64,000 nucleotides of DNA. Source: a virus. Every line of letters starts with the position of its first letter. Position 1 is the stretch's first letter. The stretch is from the IMG/VR virus record IMGVR_UViG_3300031111_000010, positions 17,177 through 81,176 of that record; one strand, written 5' to 3'. Below the pieces are notes generated by a model that was given only the letters and a program-made list of their open reading frames with translations, was not told the DNA's origin and did not search any database. This document shows positions 50,625 through 59,090 of the stretch, one piece after another. The position numbers and the translations under genes were made by a program.

Positions 50625-51149
50625 TTAGTTGTTGGTTTGTACTTCTTCTACTTCTTCTACTTCTTCTACTTCTTCTACTTCATCACTCTGACCAATTCTT
50701 CTTAAAGACCCATCTTGGATGGATTTTAAAATATCTTCTCTGGACGCAATCAAAACATTAGTTGTACCGTTTGTTGGTCCTCTTACCACCTTTGCTTCTC
50801 TAATAGCAAGTTCTTTTTCCTTTAATAATACTAATGCTTTTCTCACATCCATATATTCAGTTTGATTTTTATCTGTAAGTATCTCCTTTGATGCTTGTGT
50901 TACAGAATTTATAACCGTACCTGCTACTTCTGCTAACCTTGCTGTAAAATTACCGTTATTCATTTCATGTTGAATCTTCTCTAATAATTGATTAGCATTA
51001 TAGATGTTCTTTCTCAAAGCATCTATGGCATCGTTATAATCTATTTCTGTATCAAAGTCAACCTTTTTTTCTTCAGCTTCATTATCAATCCTGTTTGTAT
51101 CTGAAAAAATTTCATCTAAACCTCTTAAATCTAACTCATTATTTGGCAT
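50625..51149 (-). CDS. gp16: Small terminase subunit, gp16-like
   Basis: 174 residues from the ATG at 51149 (AGGAGG upstream). The order DTEIDYNDAIDALRKNIYNANQLL, ARLAEVAGTVINSV, then NVLIASREDILKSI parallels T4 gp16 (164 aa): an acidic start, a central helical pair and a late strand. The end is five EVE repeats (about 50635-50680), probably an expandable tract. gp16 recognises DNA and regulates gp17. Identification is by pattern, without alignment. Confidence 0.62.
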   Translation of the reverse strand: MPNNELDLRGLDEIFSDTNRIDNEAEEKKVDFDTEIDYNDAIDALRKNIYNANQLLEKIQHEMNNGNFTARLAEVAGTVINSVTQASKEILTDKNQTEYMDVRKALVLLKEKELAIREAKVVRGPTNGTTNVLIASREDILKSIQDGSLRRIGQSDEVEEVEEVEEVEEVQTNN

Positions 51150-51229
51150 ATCTGTTAATCCTCCTAATAAATATAACTGTCTACAGATATTTATCAAGGC
51201 TTATATAAAAAAAATTTAAAAAAGTCAAG

Positions 51230-51248
51230 AAAAAAGGTCACCTTTTTT
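51230..51248. terminator. Short bidirectional hairpin
   Basis: AAAAAAGG-TCA-CCTTTTTT, between the divergent gp16 gene and the plus-strand block. Stem mostly A-T; terminator-like on either strand but weak. Confidence 0.35.
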
Positions 51249-51257
51249 TTAAGTTTA

Positions 51258-51266
51258 TGTTATAAT
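51258..51266 (+). promoter_or_regulatory. Extended -10 promoter
   Basis: TGTTATAAT, a perfect extended -10, 22 bases before the ATG at 51289, with AAGGAG between. No clear -35. It drives the plus-strand metabolic block. Confidence 0.6.
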
Positions 51267-51288
51267 GCCTTTTATTTAAGGAGAGTCT

Positions 51289-52248
51289 ATGAATATATTG
51301 GTTACAGGAGCATGTGGTTTAGTAGGTTCACATTTATGTGATTTGTTGTTATCTCAAGGACATACAGTGTTTGGCCTTGATAATTTATTGAATGGTAAGA
51401 TCGAAAATCTACCTAAAGGAGTAGATTTCATTAAACATGATGTTGAAATACCACTTTGTGGTAATCCATTTTTAGGTGTTGATATTGATAGGATATATCA
51501 TTTGGCTTGTCCTGCTTCACCAGTACATTATCAACGTACACCTATTAAGACAATGTTATCATCGATCATGGGAACATATAATATGCTTGAATTGGCATAT
51601 GCTAATAATGCCAGATTTCTTTATACTTCCAGTTCAGAAGTGTATGGAAACACAAAGAACCAACCCATATCCGAATTACAGTTAGGAGAAGATATAGATA
51701 CATTAGCAGATCGATCTTGTTATGTAGAAGGTAAACGGGCATCGGAAACTCTAATATGGAATTATATCAAAGAGAAAGAATTGGATGTGAGAATTGCAAG
51801 GTTGTTTAATATCTTTGGTCCAAGGATGGCAAAAGATGATGGTAGAGTAATAGCAAGTTTTATGTATGAACGTCCTATTCATATTCATGGTAAAGGAGAA
51901 CAGAAACGATCTTTTACTTATGTTACAGATTGTGTTGAAGGATTGAATAGATTGATGGAATATGATAATCCCCATAAACCCATTAATATCGGTAATCCTA
52001 ATGGTTATATTAGTATTAAGAAGTTAGCTATGATAATGTTTGAATTAATGGAAGAAGAACTTGTTGAAGGAATGGATGAATTTTGTGAGGATTGTACAGT
52101 AGTTCATACAGCAGATAGGTCAGACTCAGAAGTATTTCAGCGTATGCCTGATATTTCAGAAGCTATCTATTATTTAAAATGGAGTCCTAAAGTTCCTATT
52201 ATAGAAGGACTTGAAATGACAATAAAGGAGATGAAGAATGACGATTAG
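51289..52248 (+). CDS. NAD-dependent sugar-nucleotide epimerase/decarboxylase (UXS-like)
   Basis: 319 residues. TGACGLVGSH nucleotide-binding motif at the start; HLACPASPVHYQRTPIKTMLSS and SSSEVYGNTKNQP; catalytic YVEGK; LFNIFGPRM..DDGRV; KRSFTYVTDCVEGL. These features place it in the UDP-glucuronate decarboxylase branch of the extended SDR family. It probably makes or alters a sugar nucleotide for DNA or surface glycosylation. It overlaps the next gene by 11 bases. Confidence 0.85.
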   Translation: MNILVTGACGLVGSHLCDLLLSQGHTVFGLDNLLNGKIENLPKGVDFIKHDVEIPLCGNPFLGVDIDRIYHLACPASPVHYQRTPIKTMLSSIMGTYNMLELAYANNARFLYTSSSEVYGNTKNQPISELQLGEDIDTLADRSCYVEGKRASETLIWNYIKEKELDVRIARLFNIFGPRMAKDDGRVIASFMYERPIHIHGKGEQKRSFTYVTDCVEGLNRLMEYDNPHKPINIGNPNGYISIKKLAMIMFELMEEELVEGMDEFCEDCTVVHTADRSDSEVFQRMPDISEAIYYLKWSPKVPIIEGLEMTIKEMKNDD

Positions 52249-52726
52249 TTGGGATGAGTATTTTATGACAATGGCATATCTGGCAGCAATGAGAAGTAAA
52301 GATGAATCAACTCATTGTGGTGCTGTGATTGTAGATGAAGTTAATAATGTGGTTGCTACTGGTTATAACTCATTTGTAAGAGGAATAGATGATAACAATC
52401 CAGATAGACAAAAAAGACCAGAAAAATATTTATGGTTTGAACATGGAGAAAGAAACGCTATTTATTCTGCTGCCATGAGAGGATGTAAACTTAATGGATG
52501 TAAAATATATGTTACTGGTATTCCTTGTGCTGATTGTGCAAGAGGAATAATTCAAGTTGGTATTAAGGAAGTCATTGTTGAAAAAAGAGAAAGTTTTGGT
52601 GAAGAATGGAATGATAGTATGAAGGTAACAATGAAAATGTTTGAAGAAGCTGGAATTAAATTTAGATTGACAGATGTAAAATTTATTAGAGAGATATATG
52701 AGTTTACAAGGGGAGAAAAGCTGTAA
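52238..52726 (+). CDS. dCMP deaminase
   Basis: 162 residues. Cytidine deaminase zinc motifs HGERNA at ~70 and PCADCAR at ~94, with AAMRSKDESTHCGAVIVD and GYNSFVRGI typical of deoxycytidylate deaminases. It makes dUMP from dCMP to feed thymidylate synthesis for an AT-rich genome. A coupled start precedes the kinase-like gene. Confidence 0.9.
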   Translation: MTISWDEYFMTMAYLAAMRSKDESTHCGAVIVDEVNNVVATGYNSFVRGIDDNNPDRQKRPEKYLWFEHGERNAIYSAAMRGCKLNGCKIYVTGIPCADCARGIIQVGIKEVIVEKRESFGEEWNDSMKVTMKMFEEAGIKFRLTDVKFIREIYEFTRGEKL

Positions 52727-53100
52727 TGGTAATATGGATAACTGGAAAATCATCAGCAGGTAAAACAGTATATGCCAAACGATTTAAAAGATTATTCGAA
52801 TCAATGGGAGAAAAGGTTTTACTTTTGGATTCTGATGTGGTAAGGGATCAAGTAGACAATCAAGGATATACTGATGAAAGTAGAGAAAAACACATAATGG
52901 ATATTGCAGATTATGCTGCTATTGCTGAGAGACAAGGATTCTTGGTTATAATAGCAATAATATCACCTAAGAAAGAATGGCGAATGAAAGCAAGAAAGAA
53001 GTTTGAGAAGTCTATGCTCATATACATGCCTGATGGTAAGTTATGGGAAGGAACAGAATATGAAGAACCAGACCATGAAGAAATGATGGTGGAAGGATAA
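52726..53100 (+). CDS. APS-kinase-like P-loop protein
   Basis: 124 residues. P-loop GKSSAGKT at 7-14 and LLDSDVVRDQVDNQGYTDESREK, the core of adenylylsulfate kinase (CysC), with AIISPKKEW and a C-terminal YEEPDHEE. Shorter than CysC (~200), so the lid region is reduced. It may phosphorylate a sugar, nucleotide or sulfate donor together with the UXS-like enzyme; the substrate is unknown. Confidence 0.75.
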   Translation: MVIWITGKSSAGKTVYAKRFKRLFESMGEKVLLLDSDVVRDQVDNQGYTDESREKHIMDIADYAAIAERQGFLVIIAIISPKKEWRMKARKKFEKSMLIYMPDGKLWEGTEYEEPDHEEMMVEG

Positions 53101-53105
53101 AATAT

Positions 53106-53477
53106 ATGGCAGAAAAGTTTTCTAATGTAGATAAAGATCAACGCAGAGCAATTGAAGAAGAACTTGAAAGTAAATCTCAATCACTTGGTATGGATAGTTA
53201 TGAATCATATGGAAGTGATGCACAAACTGGAATGAAAGAATTAGTTGGTATGTGTTATAACTGTAAGAATCTTAATTATTGTAAAACTGAATTTGGTACT
53301 GTTCATGCTGTTTGTGCTATGTTTGAATTTAAACTGAGTGGTAGAAATAGAATTACTGAATGTAATCTTCACTCACCCAAAAACGTACTATCTCTTAATG
53401 AAATGTACTCTATTGCATATCTTATTGATCCAGATACAAATAAAAAAGTTAAAGGGTTTGTAGGAGATAAGAAATGA
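53106..53477 (+). CDS. Cysteine-rich hypothetical protein
   Basis: 123 residues; the middle carries CYNCKNLNYC...CAMFEFKL...C, five cysteines in a spacing that suggests a zinc or iron-sulfur site, common in phage proteins of unknown role. Overlaps the next start by 4 bases. Confidence 0.7.
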   Translation: MAEKFSNVDKDQRRAIEEELESKSQSLGMDSYESYGSDAQTGMKELVGMCYNCKNLNYCKTEFGTVHAVCAMFEFKLSGRNRITECNLHSPKNVLSLNEMYSIAYLIDPDTNKKVKGFVGDKK

Positions 53478-53647
53478 AATATACAAATAAAAAAACAGGA
53501 AAAGAATATAACAGAGTAGGTAATGTTTTAAATGCTACCAATGCTAATGATGGTGAAGTAATGGTTTTATATGAAAGAAAAGGTAATTTTTATGTTAGAG
53601 AAGTAGATGAATTTTATGAGAAGTTTGAAATAACAAGGGGGGATTAA
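53474..53647 (+). CDS. DUF1653-like small protein, 57 aa
   Basis: ATG at 53474 overlaps the previous stop. NKKTGKEYNRVGNVLNATN, VMVLYERKGNFYVREVDEF resemble the short DUF1653 fold. The stop lies in the terminator at 53637-53655. Confidence 0.55.
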   Translation: MKYTNKKTGKEYNRVGNVLNATNANDGEVMVLYERKGNFYVREVDEFYEKFEITRGD

Positions 53648-53655
53648 ACCCCCCC
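53637..53655. terminator. G/C hairpin between convergent genes
   Basis: GGGGGG and CCCCCC around ATTAAA, overlapping the end of the plus gene and just before the end of the minus gene at 53665. Similar to hairpins at 16023 and 23376. Confidence 0.6.
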
Positions 53656-53664
53656 ATTCACTAT

Positions 53665-53805
53665 TTAGTCTGTTGGCCCGACTTGAGTAGTATCTTCTAT
53701 TTCTGTTGCTGCTTGATTATCAAAATGACTATCGATATATAAAGCACCAAGTCCAAGTAGAATAGCTACTAACAAGGCAATAGCCCATCCTTTCTTACCT
53801 TTCAT
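53665..53805 (-). CDS. Small membrane-anchored protein, 46 aa, late expressed
   Basis: ATG at 53805 with AAGGAGG; earlier in-frame starts lie on the other side of the late promoter. One N-terminal membrane helix ([17 protein letters not shown]) and a short acidic tail. Its own late box TATAAATA at 53826-53833. Could be a virion or lysis accessory protein. Confidence 0.7.
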   Translation of the reverse strand: MKGKKGWAIALLVAILLGLGALYIDSHFDNQAATEIEDTTQVGPTD

Positions 53806-53825
53806 AATAATATCCTCCTTATCTA

Positions 53826-53833
53826 TATTTATA
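53826..53833 (-). promoter_or_regulatory. T4-like late promoter
   Basis: TATAAATA on the minus strand, 20 bases upstream of the ATG at 53805 with AAGGAGG between. Confidence 0.7.
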
Positions 53834-53853
53834 TTTTTAAATTTATTTTTTAC

Positions 53854-53882
53854 TTGACAAAGCCTGTGTCTTATGATACGGG
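53854..53882 (+). promoter_or_regulatory. Possible sigma-70-like promoter with inverted repeat
   Basis: TTGACA (53854-53859), 17 bases, TACGGG. The -10 is poor. AAAGCC...GGCTTT arms (53858-53886) form an inverted repeat over the site. It precedes the HNH-like gene and may be an operator or the leader of that gene. Confidence 0.35.
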
Positions 53883-53892
53883 CTTTGTTATT

Positions 53893-54360
53893 ATGATAAA
53901 TCAAAGATTTGGAAAACTAACTGTGGTAAGAGAGAACGGCAAGGCACCTAACAGATGTATCATATATGAATGTCTGTGTGATTGTGGTGAGCTATATAAT
54001 GTTCGTGGAGATATGCTAAGAAACGGCTCAATGTATCAATGTAAGAAATGCCGTTATGAGAATAGCAAGCTAACCAAACATGGGCAAAGAAAAGCAAACG
54101 ATACCTCTCCTACTTATGAATCATGGAAGGGTATGAGAAACAGATGTCTCAATCCTAAAAACTATGATTATAAGAACTATGGTGGTAGAGGAATTATGGT
54201 CTGTGAACGATGGACTGTGTTTGAAAACTTTTTTGCTGATATGGGTGAACGTCCCGAAGGAATGACATTAGATCGTATAGATAATGACGGTCATTATGAA
54301 CCATCAAATTGTAAGTGGTCTACCTATAAAGAACAAGCCAATAATAGGAGAGAAAGATGA
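53893..54360 (+). CDS. HNH-like homing endonuclease
   Basis: 155 residues from ATG at 53893; a TTG start at 53854 would lie in the promoter. An N-terminal zinc part ([10 protein letters not shown]...CKKC) is followed by [41 protein letters not shown] and [18 protein letters not shown]. This is the widespread mobile endonuclease-like family often annotated HNH or AP2. A paralogue lies at 56957. Probably a mobile, self-propagating gene. Confidence 0.8.
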   Translation: MINQRFGKLTVVRENGKAPNRCIIYECLCDCGELYNVRGDMLRNGSMYQCKKCRYENSKLTKHGQRKANDTSPTYESWKGMRNRCLNPKNYDYKNYGGRGIMVCERWTVFENFFADMGERPEGMTLDRIDNDGHYEPSNCKWSTYKEQANNRRER

Positions 54361-54623
54361 TAAAAATAATATCAAAAAAGAGATATCAAAAAATTCTCAA
54401 ATTGGAACATGATAGATATTTCGAAGACCAAGATAATACAGTAGAAGCATATAAACTTTTATCATTCTGTTATGATATTATAAAAGATAATGAGAAATAT
54501 AAAGAACATTGGATAAAAAGACATATCAATAGATGGCTTGTGGATAATTTTGTAATAGGGTTGATTCATAAAGAGAATGAAAAAAAATTACAAGAAAGAA
54601 TAAAAAAAGGGAAGTGGTCATAA
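54357..54623 (+). CDS. Hypothetical protein, 88 aa
   Basis: Start overlaps the HNH-like stop (ATGA), so co-translated. Helical, basic ([27 protein letters not shown]). No family recognised. Ends inside a bidirectional terminator. Confidence 0.65.
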   Translation: MIKIISKKRYQKILKLEHDRYFEDQDNTVEAYKLLSFCYDIIKDNEKYKEHWIKRHINRWLVDNFVIGLIHKENEKKLQERIKKGKWS

Positions 54624-54637
54624 CTCCACTCCCCTTT
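54606..54637. terminator. Bidirectional terminator
   Basis: 12-base stem AAAGGGAAGTGG/CCACTCCCCTTT (one G-T). Seven T follow on the minus strand, T4 on the plus strand. It ends the gp23 transcript and the plus-strand block. Confidence 0.8.
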
Positions 54638-54661
54638 TATATCTTTCAATCTACTCGCTAA

Positions 54662-55903
54662 TTACTGAGGCAGATTAGACAACTGAATCAGTTGATAATA
54701 CTCTCTCGCTCCAAAAAGGTGATTATGAATTGCATATCTACTCATCAAACCAACAGTTGGATGGAATGAGTTTTCGAATACTGCTCTACTTGCCAGCAAC
54801 TGAATGTATGGCAGATAGATAACACCAGTATCATATTCGGATGGACCCTTATAACCGACGATAATTTGATCTCTTGTTTCAAAGGTATCTCTATAAACTA
54901 CGAGTCTACCATCAAGAGAACCAATTCTACTCACACCAGTAGGTTGAGTAGTAACGTCACCGGGAACAGGTGCGATAGCAAAAGCTGCCAGAGTTTCAAG
55001 AACAGCAACTGCTCTTGGGTTACCGACTAACCAGTTACCAGAACCACGTCTAGTATTGATAGCGATGTCTTGAGTTCTACGGATAATGTGGTGATACAAT
55101 TCTCTGTATCTTTCCATTTCCCATCTACCCTTAACACCTTGAGCACTTGCCAAGAAATCCCATGTGGTATCATATCCAGAAACACCCCTTACTGTAGCAT
55201 CGATAGCTGCAATAAGTTCTCTGTCGATTTCCTGTGTGATTTCGTAAGCAAGAATGTCCATCATTTCTTCCTCAAGATTCAAGCCATGCATAGCCTTAAG
55301 GTCTTGAGCAATTTCTAATGACCATCTGCTTCTCAATTTTCTGGTTTTCGCTTCTACCTGAGTCTTTTCAACAGTCAGGTTGACTTCTCTGATATGAGTA
55401 CCAGTACCAATACCAAGTCCAATGTCAGAACCAACAGTTCCGGGTGTAGTTCCTAAAGAACCAAGAGCTTCACCAGCAGATGTGATGTATGATCCTGAGT
55501 AACTTGTATCAATGTTGTTGTAACCCAATTCAGTAGAGTTAGCAGTATAAGTTCCAGCAGTTGTTCCTGCTCTAAAACGTAGAGCAAAGGCCAAACCAAC
55601 AGGTCCGGTCAATGGCTGAACACCCACCAACTGATGTGCTACCAGTTCAGGGAAAGTTCTTCTTACCATTGGTACAGCAATTTTGTGAAACATACCAGAA
55701 GTAGGATAGTTAGCACCATCGATACCTCTACCATCACCAGCACCCAAAGAATCAGCACCAGTACCCCATCCAGTTGTTTCCATCAAGAAATTATGCTGGT
55801 TTTCAAGCATAATTGCAGTAGACTTTCTTACTCTGTCGGAATCGATTGATTTACCTTCTTTAAGAACCGCATCCCACTTTTTCACTAAGTCTCTAATATC
55901 CAT
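54662..55903 (-). CDS. gp23: Major capsid protein gp23
   Basis: 413 residues (T4 gp23 is 521 before cleavage). FPELVAHQLVGVQPLTGPVGLAFALRF, then LSIEIAQDLKAMHG-like WSLEIAQDLKAMHGLNLE, and NWLVGNPRAVAVLE with GFYKGPSEYD-like segments are T4 gp23 features of the HK97 fold. The first ~40 residues are a probable propeptide; LME|T near residue 42 suits gp21 cleavage. It follows scaffold and protease genes as in T4. Confidence 0.93.
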   Translation of the reverse strand: MDIRDLVKKWDAVLKEGKSIDSDRVRKSTAIMLENQHNFLMETTGWGTGADSLGAGDGRGIDGANYPTSGMFHKIAVPMVRRTFPELVAHQLVGVQPLTGPVGLAFALRFRAGTTAGTYTANSTELGYNNIDTSYSGSYITSAGEALGSLGTTPGTVGSDIGLGIGTGTHIREVNLTVEKTQVEAKTRKLRSRWSLEIAQDLKAMHGLNLEEEMMDILAYEITQEIDRELIAAIDATVRGVSGYDTTWDFLASAQGVKGRWEMERYRELYHHIIRRTQDIAINTRRGSGNWLVGNPRAVAVLETLAAFAIAPVPGDVTTQPTGVSRIGSLDGRLVVYRDTFETRDQIIVGYKGPSEYDTGVIYLPYIQLLASRAVFENSFHPTVGLMSRYAIHNHLFGAREYYQLIQLSNLPQ

Positions 55904-55955
55904 AAGTCATTTCCTCCCGTTAAAATTTTGTACTAAAAAATCTCAACAATTTTAT

Positions 55956-56798
55956 TTACACTTTATTCTCTTTGAGAACTTTCATGTAACGATCAAGATG
56001 TGCTTTGAAGGGAGAATCTTCTTCCAACGATTCGTCTTTCTTCTCATCGTCTTCATCTTCTTCATCGTCTTCATCGTCTTCATCATCATCTTCATCGTCT
56101 TTTTCTTTCATATCTTTTTTCTTTTTATCGTCTTTCTTTTCATCGTCTTCATCGTCTTCATCATCGTCTTTCTTTTCATCGTCTTCATCGTCTTCATCAT
56201 CCTTATCGTATGCTTCAACAATGATTTCGAATTTTCTGTCGATTTCATCACGATCCTTGACACCTTCTAACATTGCCAGTACATGAGTAGTTTGTTCGAC
56301 GGTTAATCCATCACATTTCTGTCTCAAGTATAATTCAGCCGCAAGTTCCTGTGCGTCACTCTTGGTTTCAAGTTTTTCGGCAATAGTTTTGTCAAGTTCT
56401 TCTCTTAGACTCTGAATTTCAGTCTTAGCTTCCTTTAATAGAGCTTTAACTTCTTCATCCAGTAATCCTTCATCAACACCAAGTCTAACCTTGAATTGTT
56501 CGATTAGATCAGAATAAAGCTCACCCTTTCTTGCGTATTCAAGAACTTTGTCAGGAATAGTCATTTCGCTTTCCAGAATTTCATCAACAAAGTTAGAGAA
56601 CTTTGAAGTAATGTCTTCTTTGTAAGCATCAAACTTTTCCTCATACTGTTCAATGAGTTTATCCTTCTCTACCTTCAACATTTCGTTAACGGTTTCTTGG
56701 GCTTTAACTTCAATCAAAGTATCTAATTTCTCTTTGATTGCATCCTGTTTCTGTTCGTCCAATTTCTGGACACCAAGCATTTCAAGAAGTTTATCCAT
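55956..56798 (-). CDS. gp22: Prohead scaffold protein gp22
   Basis: 280 residues (T4 gp22 is 269). Long helices, EYARKGELYSDLIEQFKVRLGVDEGLL in the middle, and a very acidic C-terminal tract of D/E/K repeats followed by SPFKAHLDRYMKVLKE. The core scaffold of the prohead, normally cut up by gp21. The acidic tract is coded by simple repeats and is longer than I expect in this family. Confidence 0.85.
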   Translation of the reverse strand: MDKLLEMLGVQKLDEQKQDAIKEKLDTLIEVKAQETVNEMLKVEKDKLIEQYEEKFDAYKEDITSKFSNFVDEILESEMTIPDKVLEYARKGELYSDLIEQFKVRLGVDEGLLDEEVKALLKEAKTEIQSLREELDKTIAEKLETKSDAQELAAELYLRQKCDGLTVEQTTHVLAMLEGVKDRDEIDRKFEIIVEAYDKDDEDDEDDEKKDDDEDDEDDEKKDDKKKKDMKEKDDEDDDEDDEDDEEDEDDEKKDESLEEDSPFKAHLDRYMKVLKENKV

Positions 56799-56910
56799 AA
56801 GTTATTCCCTCCTATACTAATTTCTACTATATATTTAGTTATTTTAAGTAATTATGTTTATTTTCTCTTTTTCTCAGTATATACTATTGTTTTAAATTAT
56901 TTATTGACAT

Positions 56911-56918
56911 ATAAATAT
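56911..56918 (+). promoter_or_regulatory. T4-like late promoter, plus strand
   Basis: TATAAATA on the plus strand 38 bases before the ATG at 56957, the only clear plus-strand late box with a gene. It gives an inserted endonuclease-like gene late expression. Confidence 0.6.
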
Positions 56919-56956
56919 TATTGATTATAATAAGTCATACTGTATAGGAGAAAAAA

Positions 56957-57823
56957 ATGAATGATATAATTGGAAAAAAATTTGGAGTATTAAAAATATT
57001 ATCTCATGCATATTATGATGGAAAACATCATTATTATTTTGCTGAGTGTGAAAACTGTAATCAGAGTATTATAGTACATAGAAATAATCTATTAAATGGT
57101 AGAACAAAATCATGTGGATGTTTAAAAAAAATAAAAGAAAAGAAAGCGAGAAAAAAAAGATATAAACATGGACATATAATAAATGGAAAAAGAACTCCAA
57201 CATATGGTTCTTGGTTTAATATGAAGCAAAGATGTTTGAATCCTAATAATCCAGCATATATGAGATATGGTGGTAGAGGAATTACTGTATGTAAAAGATG
57301 GATGGAGTTTACAAATTTTTTAACTGATATGGGTGAACGTCCTAATAATAAAACTATAGATAGAATAGACAATGATGGTAATTATGAACCTGATAATTGT
57401 AAATGGAGTACAATATCAGAACAAAGAAAAAATAATAGTTACAATATTGATAAAGAAGAATTAAAAAAAAGAAAACTTGAAAAAAGAAAAAGAATAAAAA
57501 GAGAAGAAACAAAAAGAAGAAAAATAGAAAAATTAGAAAAACCATTATTTAGATTACATGGAAGTGTTATTCCATTTGATTATTTTAGAAAGGATGGTAA
57601 GATTTATTATAAAGTATTATGTAAATGTAGAAAACCATTTGTTATTTATAAAGGTAATATGAAAGATGATATGTCTTGTTCTTTTTGTGGAAGAAAATAT
57701 AGAGGTAGAAATACTGATTTTATAAAAGTAAAATATACTGATAAATTAAAAAAAGCATTTGATGTTTTATATGATAATGGATATATAAAAACAAAGAAAT
57801 TAGCCCATATTGTAAGATTATAA
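56957..57823 (+). CDS. HNH-like homing endonuclease, paralogue
   Basis: 288 residues, AGGAG before the ATG. Same family as 53893: an N-terminal zinc segment (CENCNQS, CGCL), SWFNMKQRCLNPNNPAYMRYGGRGI, VCKRW, NFLTDMGERP, DRIDNDGNYEPDNCKWST. Then a very basic stretch and an extra C-terminal domain with CKCRKPF and CSFCGRK, a second zinc site. It is inserted on the opposite strand in the head gene block and has its own late box and terminator. Confidence 0.82.
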   Translation: MNDIIGKKFGVLKILSHAYYDGKHHYYFAECENCNQSIIVHRNNLLNGRTKSCGCLKKIKEKKARKKRYKHGHIINGKRTPTYGSWFNMKQRCLNPNNPAYMRYGGRGITVCKRWMEFTNFLTDMGERPNNKTIDRIDNDGNYEPDNCKWSTISEQRKNNSYNIDKEELKKRKLEKRKRIKREETKRRKIEKLEKPLFRLHGSVIPFDYFRKDGKIYYKVLCKCRKPFVIYKGNMKDDMSCSFCGRKYRGRNTDFIKVKYTDKLKKAFDVLYDNGYIKTKKLAHIVRL

Positions 57824-57825
57824 AA

Positions 57826-57870
57826 GGCTGAAATCACGGTATAATCGCAATTTCAGCCTCCATTTTTTAT
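57826..57870 (+). terminator. Intrinsic terminator
   Basis: GGCTGAAAT/ATTTCAGCC, 9-base stem, followed by TCCATTTTTTATT, directly after the HNH-like stop. Confidence 0.85.
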
Positions 57871-57886
57871 TACGGAATAATCGGGT

Positions 57887-58366
57887 TTATTTTCTCAATT
57901 TCTTCCAATCAGTACCTTTAGTACCACCAGCTTGATATTTCTTAGGTAGAAAATTATCATAATTTCCCAATTCTGCTTCATCAAACCATTCCTCTACCCA
58001 TTCCTCTGCTGCTGCTTGTCTGGTAGCAGTACTAAACATACTATGCCAATCATCACCACTACCATAATCTTTAGCATATTTCTGTGCAGCAAATTTCATA
58101 AGGTTATTGGCGATACCTTTTACTGCCATTGCCTTATTAAATTTACCCTGTGCTACTTTAGTAATGTAGTTTTTAATAAATGGCAGGGTTGATTGTTTAT
58201 AAAGTTGAGCATCATTATCAAGAAATATCTTTAGTTCTTTGACTGCTTCTTTATCTACTACTCCTTTTGCTTCATTCATAAGCATTTGTTTATATGCTTC
58301 TTGAATTTTCCTATTGGAATCTGAACTTTCATAATCCCTTTTTAGTTTTTCTGGTATTACTTTCAT
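57887..58366 (-). CDS. Head internal protein with shared N-terminal helix
   Basis: 159 residues. N-terminal SDSNRKIQEAYKQMLMNEA is like those of three neighbours and holds gp21-type cut sites (QE|A, NE|A). The rest is helical, basic, with a KKYQAGGTKGTDWKK end. Probably packaged in the head; function unknown. Confidence 0.68.
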   Translation of the reverse strand: MKVIPEKLKRDYESSDSNRKIQEAYKQMLMNEAKGVVDKEAVKELKIFLDNDAQLYKQSTLPFIKNYITKVAQGKFNKAMAVKGIANNLMKFAAQKYAKDYGSGDDWHSMFSTATRQAAAEEWVEEWFDEAELGNYDNFLPKKYQAGGTKGTDWKKLRK

Positions 58367-58368
58367 AT

Positions 58369-58641
58369 TTATTTCCCCTTTTTAAATTTCTTATATGCTT
58401 TACTTTTATATGCGAAATTCAACCATTCTTCTTTTGTTGTTCCTTTTTTTAATCCTTGATCTTTTTGAGCAAGTTCCCATGCTTCATCTTCTCCACCACC
58501 AGTAGCAAGTATTTTTACTGCATCAAGAAAAGTCATTTTCATAGATGCTTCTAAAATCTTATCATATGCAGAAAGAATCTTCTCATTACTACTTCTATTT
58601 GTGGTTTCTCTACCAATTATGTTTTCATATAGCTGTGCCAT
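58369..58641 (-). CDS. Head internal protein with shared N-terminus, 90 aa
   Basis: Begins with LYENIIGRETTNRSSNEKIL then SAYDKILEAS, almost identical to the start of the protein at 58651, then diverges into a basic helical part ending AYKKFKKGK. A cut after ILE would free the basic part. Modular targeting is likely. Confidence 0.7.
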   Translation of the reverse strand: MAQLYENIIGRETTNRSSNEKILSAYDKILEASMKMTFLDAVKILATGGGEDEAWELAQKDQGLKKGTTKEEWLNFAYKSKAYKKFKKGK

Positions 58642-58650
58642 TTTTTACTC

Positions 58651-59088
58651 CTAATCATCGTATGCTGGTTCAATAGCTAAAAGACCCTGTTTGGATTTAG
58701 GTACTTTCAATTTCTTAATTGCCAATAGTTTAGCGTTATACAAATCTTTTGCTTCTTCTTTCTTAATTTCAAGTTTCTTTCCATTAAAGATAGCAATCCA
58801 TCCTGCCATTTGTTTTGCTTCTTTTAGATCAGTGCTTTCTTTTAGCTTTTTAATTTGAGCATCAGTAAATTTGAATTTACTTCTCAAAATCTTCTCTGCT
58901 TCTTCTGCACTTGGACCACCCATAAACTTTCCTTTTGCTGGATTTTTTACAGTATCCTTTAAAATTTTAAGCTGATGTTTATCTGGAACACTAGCTTCTA
59001 AAATCTTATCATATGCGGAAAGAATCTTCTCATTACTATCCCTATTGGTAGTATCTCTACCAATTATGTTCTCATATAGTTGTCCCAT
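58651..59088 (-). CDS. Head internal protein with shared N-terminus, 145 aa
   Basis: First ~33 residues (LYENIIGRDTTNRDSNEKIL, SAYDKILEAS) match 58369; the remainder is unrelated and basic, with EEAEKILRSKFKFTDAQIKKL and KQGLLAIEPAYDD. Together they show one leader on different cargoes. Confidence 0.7.
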   Translation of the reverse strand: MGQLYENIIGRDTTNRDSNEKILSAYDKILEASVPDKHQLKILKDTVKNPAKGKFMGGPSAEEAEKILRSKFKFTDAQIKKLKESTDLKEAKQMAGWIAIFNGKKLEIKKEEAKDLYNAKLLAIKKLKVPKSKQGLLAIEPAYDD

Positions 59089-59090
59089 TT

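Noticed and set aside
53854-53892. TTG start extending the HNH-like protein by 13 residues
   Set aside because: The TTG is the TTGACA of the candidate promoter and has no binding site; the ATG at 53893 begins at the usual family N-terminus.
55998-56286. Poly-Ser and poly-Phe/Val ORFs opposite gp22
   Set aside because: Antisense shadows of the acidic D/E/K repeat of the scaffold gene.
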